NCBI GenBank assembly: GCA_002428045.1
Contig: DIZZ01000191.1
Span: 1 to 5,543, forward strand
Source of the DNA: Verrucomicrobia bacterium UBA6015
Lineage (GTDB): Bacteria; Verrucomicrobiota; Kiritimatiellia; UBA8416
Direction: 5' to 3'
DNA length: 5,543 nucleotides
The notes under the pieces were generated by a model that saw nothing but the letters and a program-made list of their open reading frames with translations, did no database searches and was not told the origin of the DNA. The position numbers were made by a program, and so were the translations under genes. Below, piece after piece: positions 1 to 5,543 of this stretch (positions are counted from its first letter, which is position 1; every line of letters begins with the position of its first letter).

Positions 1-995
1 ACCAGTTGCATGATGTAGCGGATTTTAATCCCCTTGGTGTGCAGATCGCGGATGACGTTGACTAGATCCTGACTGGCCCACTTCAAGTCGGCTCGGGACT
101 GCGCTCGCTCAATTTGCAGGGCGATCAGATGCGAGTGATTGGACAGATAACTCAGCAGGTCGATGTGTTCAAGAATACCATGCAGCGTAGAGCCTTCGCG
201 GATCACCAGGCGGTTAATAGCGTAGTGGGTCATCCGCAGCAATGCGTTGAACAGGAAATCGTCTGGTGCCATGCCGATGAGTTCATAAGTCGCCAGTGGC
301 CCTACCGGTTCATCGACGGAGCGCCGCTCGATAATGGCGGCTTCCCGCAAGTCGGTGGCCGTCACAATGCCGAGTTCATCGCCATCCTGCACCAACACCG
401 AGTTGGTTTTATGCGCTTTCATCGCCAGGGCAGCATCACGGATGGAACTGTTGGCGTCCACGAACACCGGCGGATGGATATAGGCGTCCTGAATTTTGGC
501 TAGGGTAAAAGACGATAAATCGCGGGTATCACCCGACTCACGCAGGGTGGCGAGTCGCTGGGAAATCCGTTGGTCATAGAACGCCGCTAACGCCGGATAG
601 CTCTGCACAGCGCGCAGGAAGGCCGGCCGTGGCAAGAGAAAACAGCGAGTCGGTTCATGGACGACGAAACTGTGTTTGCTGGCACCTTCCAGCAGAGCGC
701 CAGGGTCAAAGGCATCCTCGGCGGCGTAGATTGCGGTAATGCACCACAGTGGGGAACTGCCGGACGGAACCCCATCACTCTGCGTCGTGACGGAGGGATC
801 GCCATCCACTTCGTACACGGCACCGTCGATGATGAAATAGAGACAAGCCGGCGTTTCGCCGACTTTCACCAACACGTCGCCAACGGCATAGTGGTCAACG
901 GTCAATTCCCGGGCAATCGGCTCCAGTTCGGTGACGGAAAGCCGGTTAAAGGGCGGCAAACGGGCGATAAATGCAGTTTGATCCGGAGTCGTCAC
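1..995 (-). CDS. cNMP-binding-like / CBS / DUF294 putative nucleotidyltransferase (partial, runs off left edge)
   Basis: The N-terminal 331 residues are visible, with no stop before the window edge. The start is a GTG at 993-995. It is the only usual start codon between the in-frame stop at 1047-1049 and the conserved LPPFNRL segment (residues 13-19), and an AGGA lies about 10 bases upstream. Order of parts: a cyclic-nucleotide-binding-like beta roll (about 16-130, with YFIIDGAVYEV at 53-63), a CBS pair (about 164-220 with GIVTATDLRE, and 228-288 with NRLVI and GILEHIDLL), then the beginning of DUF294 (about 300-331, DLVNVIRDLHTKGIKIRYIM). Family members are usually a little over 600 residues, with a GlnD-like nucleotidyltransferase fold and a C-terminal substrate-binding domain; those would lie outside the window. 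Members often sit beside acetate permease genes, as here. A role in sensing nucleotides and regulating acetate metabolism is inference. The usual phosphate-binding FGE motif is not visible; FDPGALLEG (96-104) stands at that place, so cyclic nucleotide binding is doubtful. Confidence 0.88.
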   Translation of the reverse strand, partial: MTTPDQTAFIARLPPFNRLSVTELEPIARELTVDHYAVGDVLVKVGETPACLYFIIDGAVYEVDGDPSVTTQSDGVPSGSSPLWCITAIYAAEDAFDPGALLEGASKHSFVVHEPTRCFLLPRPAFLRAVQSYPALAAFYDQRISQRLATLRESGDTRDLSSFTLAKIQDAYIHPPVFVDANSSIRDAALAMKAHKTNSVLVQDGDELGIVTATDLREAAIIERRSVDEPVGPLATYELIGMAPDDFLFNALLRMTHYAINRLVIREGSTLHGILEHIDLLSYLSNHSHLIALQIERAQSRADLKWASQDLVNVIRDLHTKGIKIRYIMQL

Positions 996-1027
996 AACGA
1001 TTCGATCCTGATAGCCAGCGATACATG

Positions 1028-1061
1028 AAAAACCCCTTCGCGGCGATCACCGGAAGGGGTT
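1028..1061 (-). terminator. Rho-independent terminator downstream of actP
   Basis: On the + strand AACCCCTTC (1031-1039) and GAAGGGGTT (1053-1061) form a perfect 9-bp stem. After a single bulged G at 1040 the stem continues with CGG/CCG (1041-1043 with 1050-1052), closing a six-base loop. Read on the minus strand, the hairpin runs into five T residues (A run at 1028-1032), which gives it direction. It ends the yjcH-actP transcript 66 bp after the actP stop at 1128. It also lies only 33 bp before the start of the DUF294 gene, so that gene needs read-through or its own promoter. Confidence 0.85.
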
Positions 1062-1097
1062 GGAGTTTAACCGGTTGCGGCCAGTCAGGCTTGCAAA

Positions 1098-1119
1098 TCC
1101 CCCCTGGAAAAGCGGGGGA
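1098..1119. repeat. Short C/G-run inverted repeat just after actP
   Basis: TCCCCC (1098-1103) can pair with GGGGGA (1114-1119) around a ten-base loop, starting nine bases after the actP stop codon. No T run follows on either strand, so it is not a clear terminator by itself. It could protect the mRNA 3' end, act with the stronger hairpin at 1028-1061, or be a copy of a dispersed intergenic element. Its structure is visible; its function is not. Confidence 0.4.
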
Positions 1120-1127
1120 GCTGAAGC

Positions 1128-2818
1128 TTAGTGGCTGGCTGCGCCTTCAGCGCCAATACCGGTCTGGCAGCGCACATTCTGCGCCTCAAAGGACTCGCAT
1201 TCCTTCTTGCCCTGCTCGCTGTTATCCATGATCGAGCCGAGCCAGATACCGAGGAAGGAAATGACAATCGAGAACAGCGCCGGGTTCTTGAACGGGAAAA
1301 TCGCTTCGGCGTTGCCCAGCACATCCTTCCAGACGGTCGGGCCAAGAACCACGAACAGGGTTGAACTGATCAGACCCAGCCAGCCGCCGAGCAGTGCGCC
1401 CTTGAGTGGTCATCTTCGACCAGATAGATCGAGGTGATCAGGATCGGGAAGTTGGCGCTGGCCGCGACTGCGAAGGTCAAGCCGACCAGGTAGGCGACAT
1501 TCTGCTGTTCGAAGGCAATGCCCAGCAAGATCGCGATAATGCCCAACACCACGGTCGCCATCTTGGATACGCGCACTTCCTGCTGTTCATCAACGTTGCC
1601 ATGCGCCCAAACACTGGCGTACAGGTCATGCGAAATCGCCGAAGCGCCCGCCAGGGTCAGACCGGAAACCACCGCCAGAATCGTGGCGAAGGCGACAGCC
1701 GAGATGAAGCCGAGCAGCAGATTGCCGCCGACCGCTGCGGAGAGTTGCACCGCTGCCATGTTCTGGCCGCCCTTGAGCGCCAGTGCGCCAGTCTTCGGAT
1801 CAGCAACCATGAAACCCGAGGTTTCCGGCATCAGCAGCACAATGGCGCCGAAACCGATCAGGAAGGTCAGGATGTAGAAGTAGCCGATGAAGCCGGTGGC
1901 GTAGAACACGGATTTACGCGCTTCCGTCGCGTTCGGCACGGTGAAGAACCGCATCAGAATGTGCGGCAAGCCGGCGGTGCCAAACATCAGCGCCAAGCCC
2001 AGTGAAATGGCTTCAAGCGGGCTGGTGACCAGGGCACCTGGGCGCATGAGTGCGTCTTTCTTCGCATGGATCTCGGTGGCCTTGCGGAACAGCGCCTCGG
2101 GCATCCACGTGCCATCAGTAGCGACATGCAGCGCGCCGAACGCGATAAACGTGGCACCGCCCAGTAGCAGGCAGGCCTTGATGATCTGCACCCAGGTGGT
2201 GGCGAGCATGCCACCGAAGGTGACGTACATGATGATCAGAATGCCGACGATGGTCACGGCATAGATGTAGTCCAGACCGAATAAGACCTGGATCAGCTTG
2301 CCGGCACCGACCATCTGACCGATCAGATAGAGAATAACGACGACCAACGAACCGGTAGCAGCCATTGAGCGCATCGGCACCCGTTGGAAGCGGTAAGACA
2401 CCACGTCTGCATAGGTGTACTTGCCGAGGTTACGGAGCTGTTCGGCCATCAGGAACATGATGATCGGCCAGCCGACCAGCCAGCCAACCGAGTAGATCAG
2501 GCCGTCATAGCCGTTGATGAACACCAGGCCGGAGATACCCAGGAATGAGGCAGCGGACATGTAGTCGCCAGCGATGGCCAAGCCATTCTGGAAACCGGTG
2601 ATGCCGCCGCCCGCCGCGTAGAAATCTTTGGCCGTCTTGGTGCGCTGCGCCGCCCAGTAGGTAATGCCCATTGTGGCGGCGACGAAGGCCAGAAACATGA
2701 TGATGGCGGGGATGTTAACCGCCTGCTTTTTGACTTCACCCATATCGCCGGCGGCCAGCGCTGCGCCGGCAACGAGGCTCAGGGCGAGAGCTGTGAAGGC
2801 GTTCTGCCAGAGTCTCAT
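1128..2818 (-). CDS. actP: Acetate/glycolate permease ActP, sodium:solute symporter family (frameshifted as read)
   Basis: This inner-membrane symporter brings in acetate, glycolate and similar short monocarboxylates with a cation. The start is supported by an AGGAGG seven bases before the ATG; that ATG overlaps the yjcH stop (ATGA). Residues 1-22 form a signal-peptide-like segment ending ALA, as in known ActP proteins, followed by many hydrophobic helices. Typical family stretches are AIAGDYMSAASFLG (81-94), TAGLPHILMRFFTVP (281-295) and GLTLAGASAISHDLY (386-400). As read, the frame stays true only to Tyr465, then adds 17 unrelated residues and stops at 1370. The conserved continuation WSKMTT lies in a second frame and KGALLGGWLGL in a third, running to the stop at 1128-1130. 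Dropping one base near 1423 and one near 1404 gives 562 residues, against 549 in E. coli. The repaired end matches the E. coli one, including FPFKNPALFS, FLGIWLGS and QTGIGAE. It is either a sequence error or a real pseudogene. Confidence 0.93.
1404..1423 (-). other. Double +1 frameshift site in actP
   Basis: On the coding strand, TAT for the conserved Tyr465 is followed by one extra C (position 1423 here) before TGG TCG AAG ATG ACC ACT, which encodes WSKMTT. A second extra C (position 1404) then precedes AAG GGC GCA, which encodes KGA. E. coli ActP has YWSKLTTRGA at this place, so the 18 bases between the extra bases are intact coding sequence in a shifted frame. The two insertions sum to +2 and do not cancel, which leaves the last 91 codons out of frame with the start. 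Confidence 0.85.
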
Positions 2819-3123
2819 AGGACTTCCTCCTTGATTTCGGCGGTCAGGCGGTCGAATTCGGAATTCGCGCGGAAGACGTAAATGCCGGTCAGGATGAAGG
2901 CGCTGATGATGACGCCCAAGCCAATCGGAATCCCGACGGTGGTCACGGCACCTTCCCAGAGCGGCTGCTCGAGGAATTCCTTGTTAAAGGCGATGATCAG
3001 GATGAAACCGTAGTAGATCAACAGCATGAGTGCCGCCAGGATCCAGGCAAACTTGGAACGTTTGGTGATCAGCTCATGGTATTTGGGATTGCTTTTTATC
3101 GCATGCACCAAGTCTTGTTGCAT
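2815..3123 (-). CDS. yjcH: DUF485 inner-membrane protein YjcH
   Basis: The protein has 102 residues, very near the 104 of E. coli YjcH, and resembles it throughout: KRSKFAWIL, YYGFILIIAF, GIPIGLGVIISAFILTGIYV and RANSEFDRL. There are two membrane segments, about residues 24-46 and 60-84, with charged ends, DRLTAEIKEE being the last part. Its gene regularly precedes actP, and here the two overlap by four bases (ATGA), so they are translationally coupled. It is thought to be an accessory partner of the permease, but its exact role is not established. The ribosome site before this ATG is weak: only CCCATGGGC is near, with no clear purine run. In E. coli the acetyl-CoA synthetase gene acs comes first in this operon; here it is absent, and the PIN toxin gene lies upstream instead. 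Confidence 0.95.
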   Translation of the reverse strand: MQQDLVHAIKSNPKYHELITKRSKFAWILAALMLLIYYGFILIIAFNKEFLEQPLWEGAVTTVGIPIGLGVIISAFILTGIYVFRANSEFDRLTAEIKEEVL

Positions 3124-3196
3124 CGTTATAGCCCATGGGTGGTGGTGGAAATTTTAGTGGTTCACTTGGAGGCGGAAAGGCGCTACAAGTTTTTAA

Positions 3197-3224
3197 ATTC
3201 TAGCTGCATCCCGCGTTAAGTAAA
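3197..3224 (-). promoter_or_regulatory. Putative sigma70 promoter for yjcH-actP
   Basis: On the minus strand TTTACT (3219-3224, four of six to consensus) is followed, after 16 bases, by TAGAAT (3197-3202, five of six). Just upstream lies a very AT-rich tract (about 3239-3270) that could act as an UP element. Transcription would start near 3190 and leave a leader of about 67 bases before yjcH. I saw no convincing sigma54 -24/-12 pair. This is consensus matching by eye only. Confidence 0.45.
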
Positions 3225-3271
3225 GTCACTGGAGTTCAATTATTTTTTAATATTTTGAAATTATTACGATC

Positions 3272-3298
3272 CGGGTAGACAAAAAAGTCGTCAACCCG
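3272..3298. repeat. Hairpin-forming inverted repeat between vapC and yjcH
   Basis: CGGGT (3272-3276) pairs with ACCCG (3294-3298). Inside, after a one-by-one mismatch, GAC (3278-3280) pairs with GTC (3290-3292 region), or alternatively with the overlapping GTC at 3287-3289. The loop carries an A6 run on the + strand. No T run follows the stem on the minus strand, so it is not a classical terminator. It may still shape the 3' end of the vapBC message. Confidence 0.3.
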
Positions 3299-3333
3299 TT
3301 GAAAAACAGCAGCACCTGCTCATCCCGGTCCAT
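3295..3333 (-). repeat. 39-bp patch similar to an internal segment of priA
   Basis: Comparison with 4965-5003 gives 32 identical bases of 39 without gaps. In both places the minus strand can be read as DRDEQVLLF followed by F or L, then N (PriA residues 182-192 of the visible part). Three of the differences are silent third-base changes. Here the reading frame starts with ATG (3331-3333), differs from the vapC frame, overlaps the end of vapC, and after diverging from PriA runs to a TAA at 3247-3249, 28 codons in all. No good ribosome site precedes it. I take it as a priA-derived fragment or dispersed repeat, not as a demonstrated gene. Confidence 0.6.
3302..3320 (-). terminator. Weak terminator-like hairpin at the vapC stop
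   Basis: On the minus strand AGCAG, a GTG loop and CTGCT make a five-bp stem that begins within the vapC stop codon; a G and five T residues follow (A run at 3302-3306). The stem is short, so termination would be inefficient. The structure lies entirely inside the priA-like patch, which may be its only reason for existing. Confidence 0.3.
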
Positions 3334-3745
3334 CGGTCACCCACACCCGTTCAAAAGGCCGTCCGTCCGGAGTGCGGTAGACGTTGAAATCACGGCGGTC
3401 GGTGGTTAACACCCGGCTGGTTTTTTCCTGTCCGGCCAGCCAGATCAGGCAGGCGTCAGCCAGGTCGATGCGTTGGTCAGCGTAGCGATCGAGAATAGTG
3501 ATGAGCGCATCGATATCCACAGCTTCAATAGGGCGCACACTAACGGCTCCCCGTTCGATCCATTGCAGAAACGAGTCCTTACCTTTCGGACCCAGAAAGA
3601 AACAGGTTTCGACGATAACCGGCCAGACGGTTCTGAGACGAGCATTCAGGTGGCGAAGGGTCTGTTTGGCGCTCGCGTGCAACGGATCCTGGGGATCGAA
3701 CAAGGCAATGGTAAATCCCGAATCAACGAGTACGGTATTTGTCAT
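3320..3745 (-). CDS. PIN-domain ribonuclease toxin, VapC-type
   Basis: The protein has 141 residues with the order and spacing of acidic residues expected for a PIN nuclease: Asp8 in VLVDSG, Glu46 in VIVETCFFL, Asp94 and Asp97 in IDLADACLIWLA, and Asp116 in VLTTDRRDF. PIN toxins of this type bind Mg or Mn and cut RNA in the cytoplasm, and are held inactive by the antitoxin encoded just upstream. I chose the ATG at 3743-3745, giving MTNTVLVDSG, because it puts Asp8 in the normal place near the N terminus. The frame is open further upstream to 3952, but that part is antitoxin coding sequence in another frame and has no PIN features. The gene overlaps the antitoxin gene by 23 bp, so translation is likely coupled. 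The target RNA cannot be told. The last bases lie in the priA-like patch, and the tail after VWV may be altered from the ancestral end. Confidence 0.9.
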   Translation of the reverse strand: MTNTVLVDSGFTIALFDPQDPLHASAKQTLRHLNARLRTVWPVIVETCFFLGPKGKDSFLQWIERGAVSVRPIEAVDIDALITILDRYADQRIDLADACLIWLAGQEKTSRVLTTDRRDFNVYRTPDGRPFERVWVTDGPG

Positions 3746-3971
3746 GCAAATAGTTCCAGATGGCCAACCGTTGTGGATCCGTGGGGGGTTCAGCAGCTTC
3801 CCCTGCATCGAATAAATCCTTGCCGAGTTCGTAAGGATCGGGCAGAGGTTGAAACCGCTCCAGCCAGACGGCAAGACTTTGCTTAACGGCTTCGCTTTTG
3901 CTGCATCCGAGTTGGCGGCAGGCTTCGAGCAGTCGCTGTTCGGTCGTTTCATCCAGGCGCACGGTTAGCAT
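3723..3971 (-). CDS. Ribbon-helix-helix antitoxin, VapB/CopG-like
   Basis: The protein has 82 residues. The N terminus, MLTVRLDETTEQRLLEACR, has the short beta strand and following helix of a ribbon-helix-helix DNA-binding fold. A second helix follows the GCSKSEAVKQSL turn (about 22-33). The C-terminal half (PYELGKDLFDAGEAAEP, then a basic helix ending KYRTR) looks like the toxin-wrapping tail common in antitoxins paired with PIN toxins. It would form dimers, bind its own promoter and block the toxin active site. The ATG at 3969-3971 has GAGG ten bases upstream and a well-placed promoter. The stop at 3723 lies 23 bases inside the toxin gene. The role as partner is firm from position and fold; the subfamily name is less sure. 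Confidence 0.9.
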   Translation of the reverse strand: MLTVRLDETTEQRLLEACRQLGCSKSEAVKQSLAVWLERFQPLPDPYELGKDLFDAGEAAEPPTDPQRLAIWNYLHDKYRTR

Positions 3972-3992
3972 AATGGCAAGACCTCGAAGGAG

Positions 3993-4009
3993 TGTATAAC
4001 CGTATTACA
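3993..4009. promoter_or_regulatory. Putative antitoxin operator palindrome
   Basis: The 17-base imperfect palindrome TGTAtaACcGTatTACA (capitals pair) covers the -10 box and start region of the vapBC promoter. Ribbon-helix-helix antitoxins commonly bind such short inverted repeats to repress their own operon. The site is seen in the sequence; binding is inferred. Confidence 0.45.
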
Positions 4010-4033
4010 GCAAAAACTCTCGGTGCCTGACAA
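4004..4033 (-). promoter_or_regulatory. sigma70-type promoter for the vapBC-like operon
   Basis: On the minus strand TTGTCA (4028-4033, five of six) and TGTAAT (4004-4009, five of six) are separated by 18 bases. A TG one base before the -10 makes it an extended -10. The start would fall near 3997, which leaves a short leader of about 25 bases carrying the GAGG ribosome site. It lies wholly in the gap after priA. Confidence 0.6.
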
Positions 4034-4052
4034 GATTCCGCTATGCAGGAGT

Positions 4053-5543
4053 TCAGTACAATTCCAGTGGGTCCACATCCAGCGACCAGCGCACTTGGCG
4101 ATCCTGACGCTCCGCCCAGAGCAGCGTGGTCCAGCGCTGGAGAAAGCGGTGCAAATCCTGACGTTGCGCGGCCTGCATCAGCAGATGTGCCCGGTAGCGG
4201 CCAGCGCGACGCTCCATCGGTGCCGGAGCCGGTCCCAGCAGTTCCAGGCCATCCGCCAGCGGTTCGGCCAGCGCCAGCGCCTTCAACAGAAACGCCGTCG
4301 CCCGTTCCGCATCCACCGCGTCAGCCCGCAATAGCGCCTGATGCGCAAACGGTGGTAACAGCGCCGCCTGCCGTTCGGCCAGCGCCTCTTCGGCAAACGC
4401 GGGATAGCCCCGGGAGACGAGGGTGCGCAACAGGGGATGATCGGGATGATGGGTCTGGATAATCACCGTACCTGGTTTCTCCGCCCGCCCGGCTCGCCCG
4501 GCGACTTGCAGAATCAGTTGCGCCATCCGTTCGCTGGAGCGGAAGTCGATGCCGTACAGCCCCTGATCCGCGTCAATAATGCCAACCAGGGTCACGTCAG
4601 GGAAGTGATGCCCTTTGGCCAGCATCTGCGTGCCGACCAGCAAGCGCCGGCCGCCCGCGTGAATGTCCGCCAGCAACGCTTCCAGACTGCCACGCCGCCG
4701 GGTGCTGTCACGATCCATGCGGGTCAGGCCGACTTCGGGAAATTCCTGGCGGAGCGCGGTTTCCAGCCGTTCCGTACCCTGACCGAAACCGCGCAGATCC
4801 ACGCAGCCGCATTGTGGACAGGCGGTATCCACGGCTCGATGATCGCCGCAATGATGGCAGATCAGGCGTTGACGGCGTAAATGCAGGGTCATGCGGGCAT
4901 CGCAATGCCGACACAGGCTTAGCCAGCCGCATTCGTGACAGAGCAGCACCGGGGAAAAACCGCGCCGGTTCAGAAACAGCAGTACTTGCTCATCCCGATC
5001 CAGATGGGCGCGAATCCGTTCCAGCAAGGGTTGTGACAGTCCTTCGCGCATCGGCTGGCGGCGCACATCGAGAATATGAATGGGCGATTCCGTGCCGCCG
5101 CCGACCCGATCCGGCAGGGACAGTAAGTGATAGCGTTCCCGCTGGGCGTTGTGACAACTTTCCAGCGCCGGGGTGGCGGAACCAAGAACGACCGGGATGT
5201 TGAGTTGCCGTCCACGAACGATGGCTAGGTCGCGGGCGTGGTAGCGGAAACCCTCCTGCTGCTTGAAGGACGGATCGTGTTCTTCATCGATGATCAGGAC
5301 GCCCGGCGCTTGCAGGGGCGCAAATACGGCAGAACGGGTGCCGACCACGACGCGGGCGCGACCCTCACGCGCCATCAGCCAGGCCTTGAGCCGCTCTTCA
5401 TCACTCAGACCGGAATGCGAGACGGCCAGCGGTCCTGGCAATCGTTCCCGAAAGCGCGCCAGCAACTGCGGGGTCAGGCCGATTTCCGGGGTCAGCACCA
5501 GCGCCTGCCGGCCTTGCGCCAGCGCCGCTTCAATCACTTGCAG
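4053..5543 (-). CDS. priA: Primosomal protein N' / replication-restart helicase PriA (partial, N terminus beyond right edge)
   Basis: PriA recognises stalled forks and D-loops, unwinds DNA 3' to 5' and reloads the replicative helicase. The window holds 496 C-terminal residues in one open frame; E. coli PriA has 732, so roughly a third is missing. The first visible residues, LQVIEAALAQGRQALVL, normally follow directly after the Walker A motif. Counting from there: TPEIGLTPQ (18-26), GTRSAVFAP (68-76), the DEEHD box (86-90), LGSATP (120-125), and QVLLFLNRRG (186-195). Next are eight zinc-binding cysteines in four CxxC pairs (202/205, 211/214, 229/232, 242/245), GTERLE (256-261), GTQMLAKGHHFPDV (303-316), and the arginine-finger motif QVAGRAGR (345-352). 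The end, WSLDVDPLELY, is the usual PriA terminus. All key residues seen are intact. No clear terminator follows the stop at 4053, so some read-through into vapBC is possible. Confidence 0.98.
   Translation of the reverse strand: MQVIEAALAQGRQALVLTPEIGLTPQLLARFRERLPGPLAVSHSGLSDEERLKAWLMAREGRARVVVGTRSAVFAPLQAPGVLIIDEEHDPSFKQQEGFRYHARDLAIVRGRQLNIPVVLGSATPALESCHNAQRERYHLLSLPDRVGGGTESPIHILDVRRQPMREGLSQPLLERIRAHLDRDEQVLLFLNRRGFSPVLLCHECGWLSLCRHCDARMTLHLRRQRLICHHCGDHRAVDTACPQCGCVDLRGFGQGTERLETALRQEFPEVGLTRMDRDSTRRRGSLEALLADIHAGGRRLLVGTQMLAKGHHFPDVTLVGIIDADQGLYGIDFRSSERMAQLILQVAGRAGRAEKPGTVIIQTHHPDHPLLRTLVSRGYPAFAEEALAERQAALLPPFAHQALLRADAVDAERATAFLLKALALAEPLADGLELLGPAPAPMERRAGRYRAHLLMQAAQRQDLHRFLQRWTTLLWAERQDRQVRWSLDVDPLELY

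Noticed and set aside
114..1028. Open frames on the + strand (114-503, 657-1028)
   Set aside because: They are antisense to the cNMP/CBS/DUF294 frame, which has clear domain content throughout.
1128..1352. Separate 74-residue gene starting at GTG 1352
   Set aside because: It is the C-terminal end of ActP in a displaced frame; homology continues upstream of 1352 to 1403 in the same frame, so it is not an independent gene.
1404..1423. Programmed -1 ribosomal frameshift in actP
   Set aside because: A single -1 slip would join the outer frames, but the conserved WSKMTT lies in a third frame between them. No heptameric slippery sequence was seen, so two +1 insertions fit better.
1406..2005. Long open frame on the + strand (199 codons)
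   Set aside because: It is wholly antisense to actP, its product is rich in Arg, Gln and His without any recognisable domain, and it exists because of the GC-rich codon pattern of the real gene.
3746..3952. N-terminal extension of the PIN toxin to 3952
   Set aside because: The extra 69 residues are the antitoxin coding region read in another frame; the PIN domain starts at the internal ATG at 3745.
4010..4052. Terminator directly after priA
   Set aside because: There is a T5 run on the minus strand, but no stable stem precedes it; the run belongs to the spacer of the vapBC promoter.
4437..4880. Open frame on the + strand inside priA (147 codons), and a similar one at 4043-4462
   Set aside because: Both are antisense to a fully conserved PriA frame and show no family features or ribosome site.
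1..5543. tRNA or rRNA genes, CRISPR arrays, insertion sequences, attachment sites
   Set aside because: Nothing with the expected structure, regularly spaced repeats, terminal inverted repeats or transposase-like coding was seen on either strand.

Overview
The window looks like chromosomal DNA from a Gram-negative proteobacterium, most likely gamma or beta. It is moderately GC-rich, by eye in the high 50s percent. The basis is the PriA C-terminal sequence, the yjcH-actP (DUF485 plus sodium:solute symporter) gene pair with its 4-base overlap, and the cNMP/CBS/DUF294 protein beside it. Genus cannot be fixed from this sequence. Every gene I can support lies on the minus strand, so transcription runs from right to left.

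Right part (4053-5543): the C-terminal two thirds of priA, the replication-restart helicase. It enters the window just after the expected Walker A motif and ends at 4053. Next is an 81-bp gap with a good sigma70-type promoter whose -10 is covered by an imperfect palindrome. This drives a two-gene toxin-antitoxin module: a ribbon-helix-helix antitoxin (3723-3971) and a PIN-domain toxin (3320-3745) that overlap by 23 bp.

Middle (3124-3333): an AT-rich spacer holding a probable promoter for the acetate-transport genes. At the 3' end of the toxin gene is a 39-bp patch that matches an internal part of priA at 32 of 39 positions, in the same coding sense. I consider this one of the two most unusual items in the window.

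Left part (1-3123): yjcH, then actP (acetate/glycolate permease), then a strong rho-independent terminator, then the N-terminal half of a cNMP-binding-like/CBS/DUF294 protein that runs off the left edge. actP is broken as read. Two single-base insertions, 18 bases apart, together throw the last 91 codons out of frame. Removing both restores a normal 562-residue permease. This may be an assembly error or a real mutation.

Functionally, yjcH and actP form an uptake unit for acetate and similar short acids, and the DUF294 protein is a plausible regulator of that metabolism. vapBC is an independent stability or stress module placed between priA and the transport genes. I found no RNA genes, CRISPR array, insertion sequence or prophage genes. 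No wholly new system is evident.
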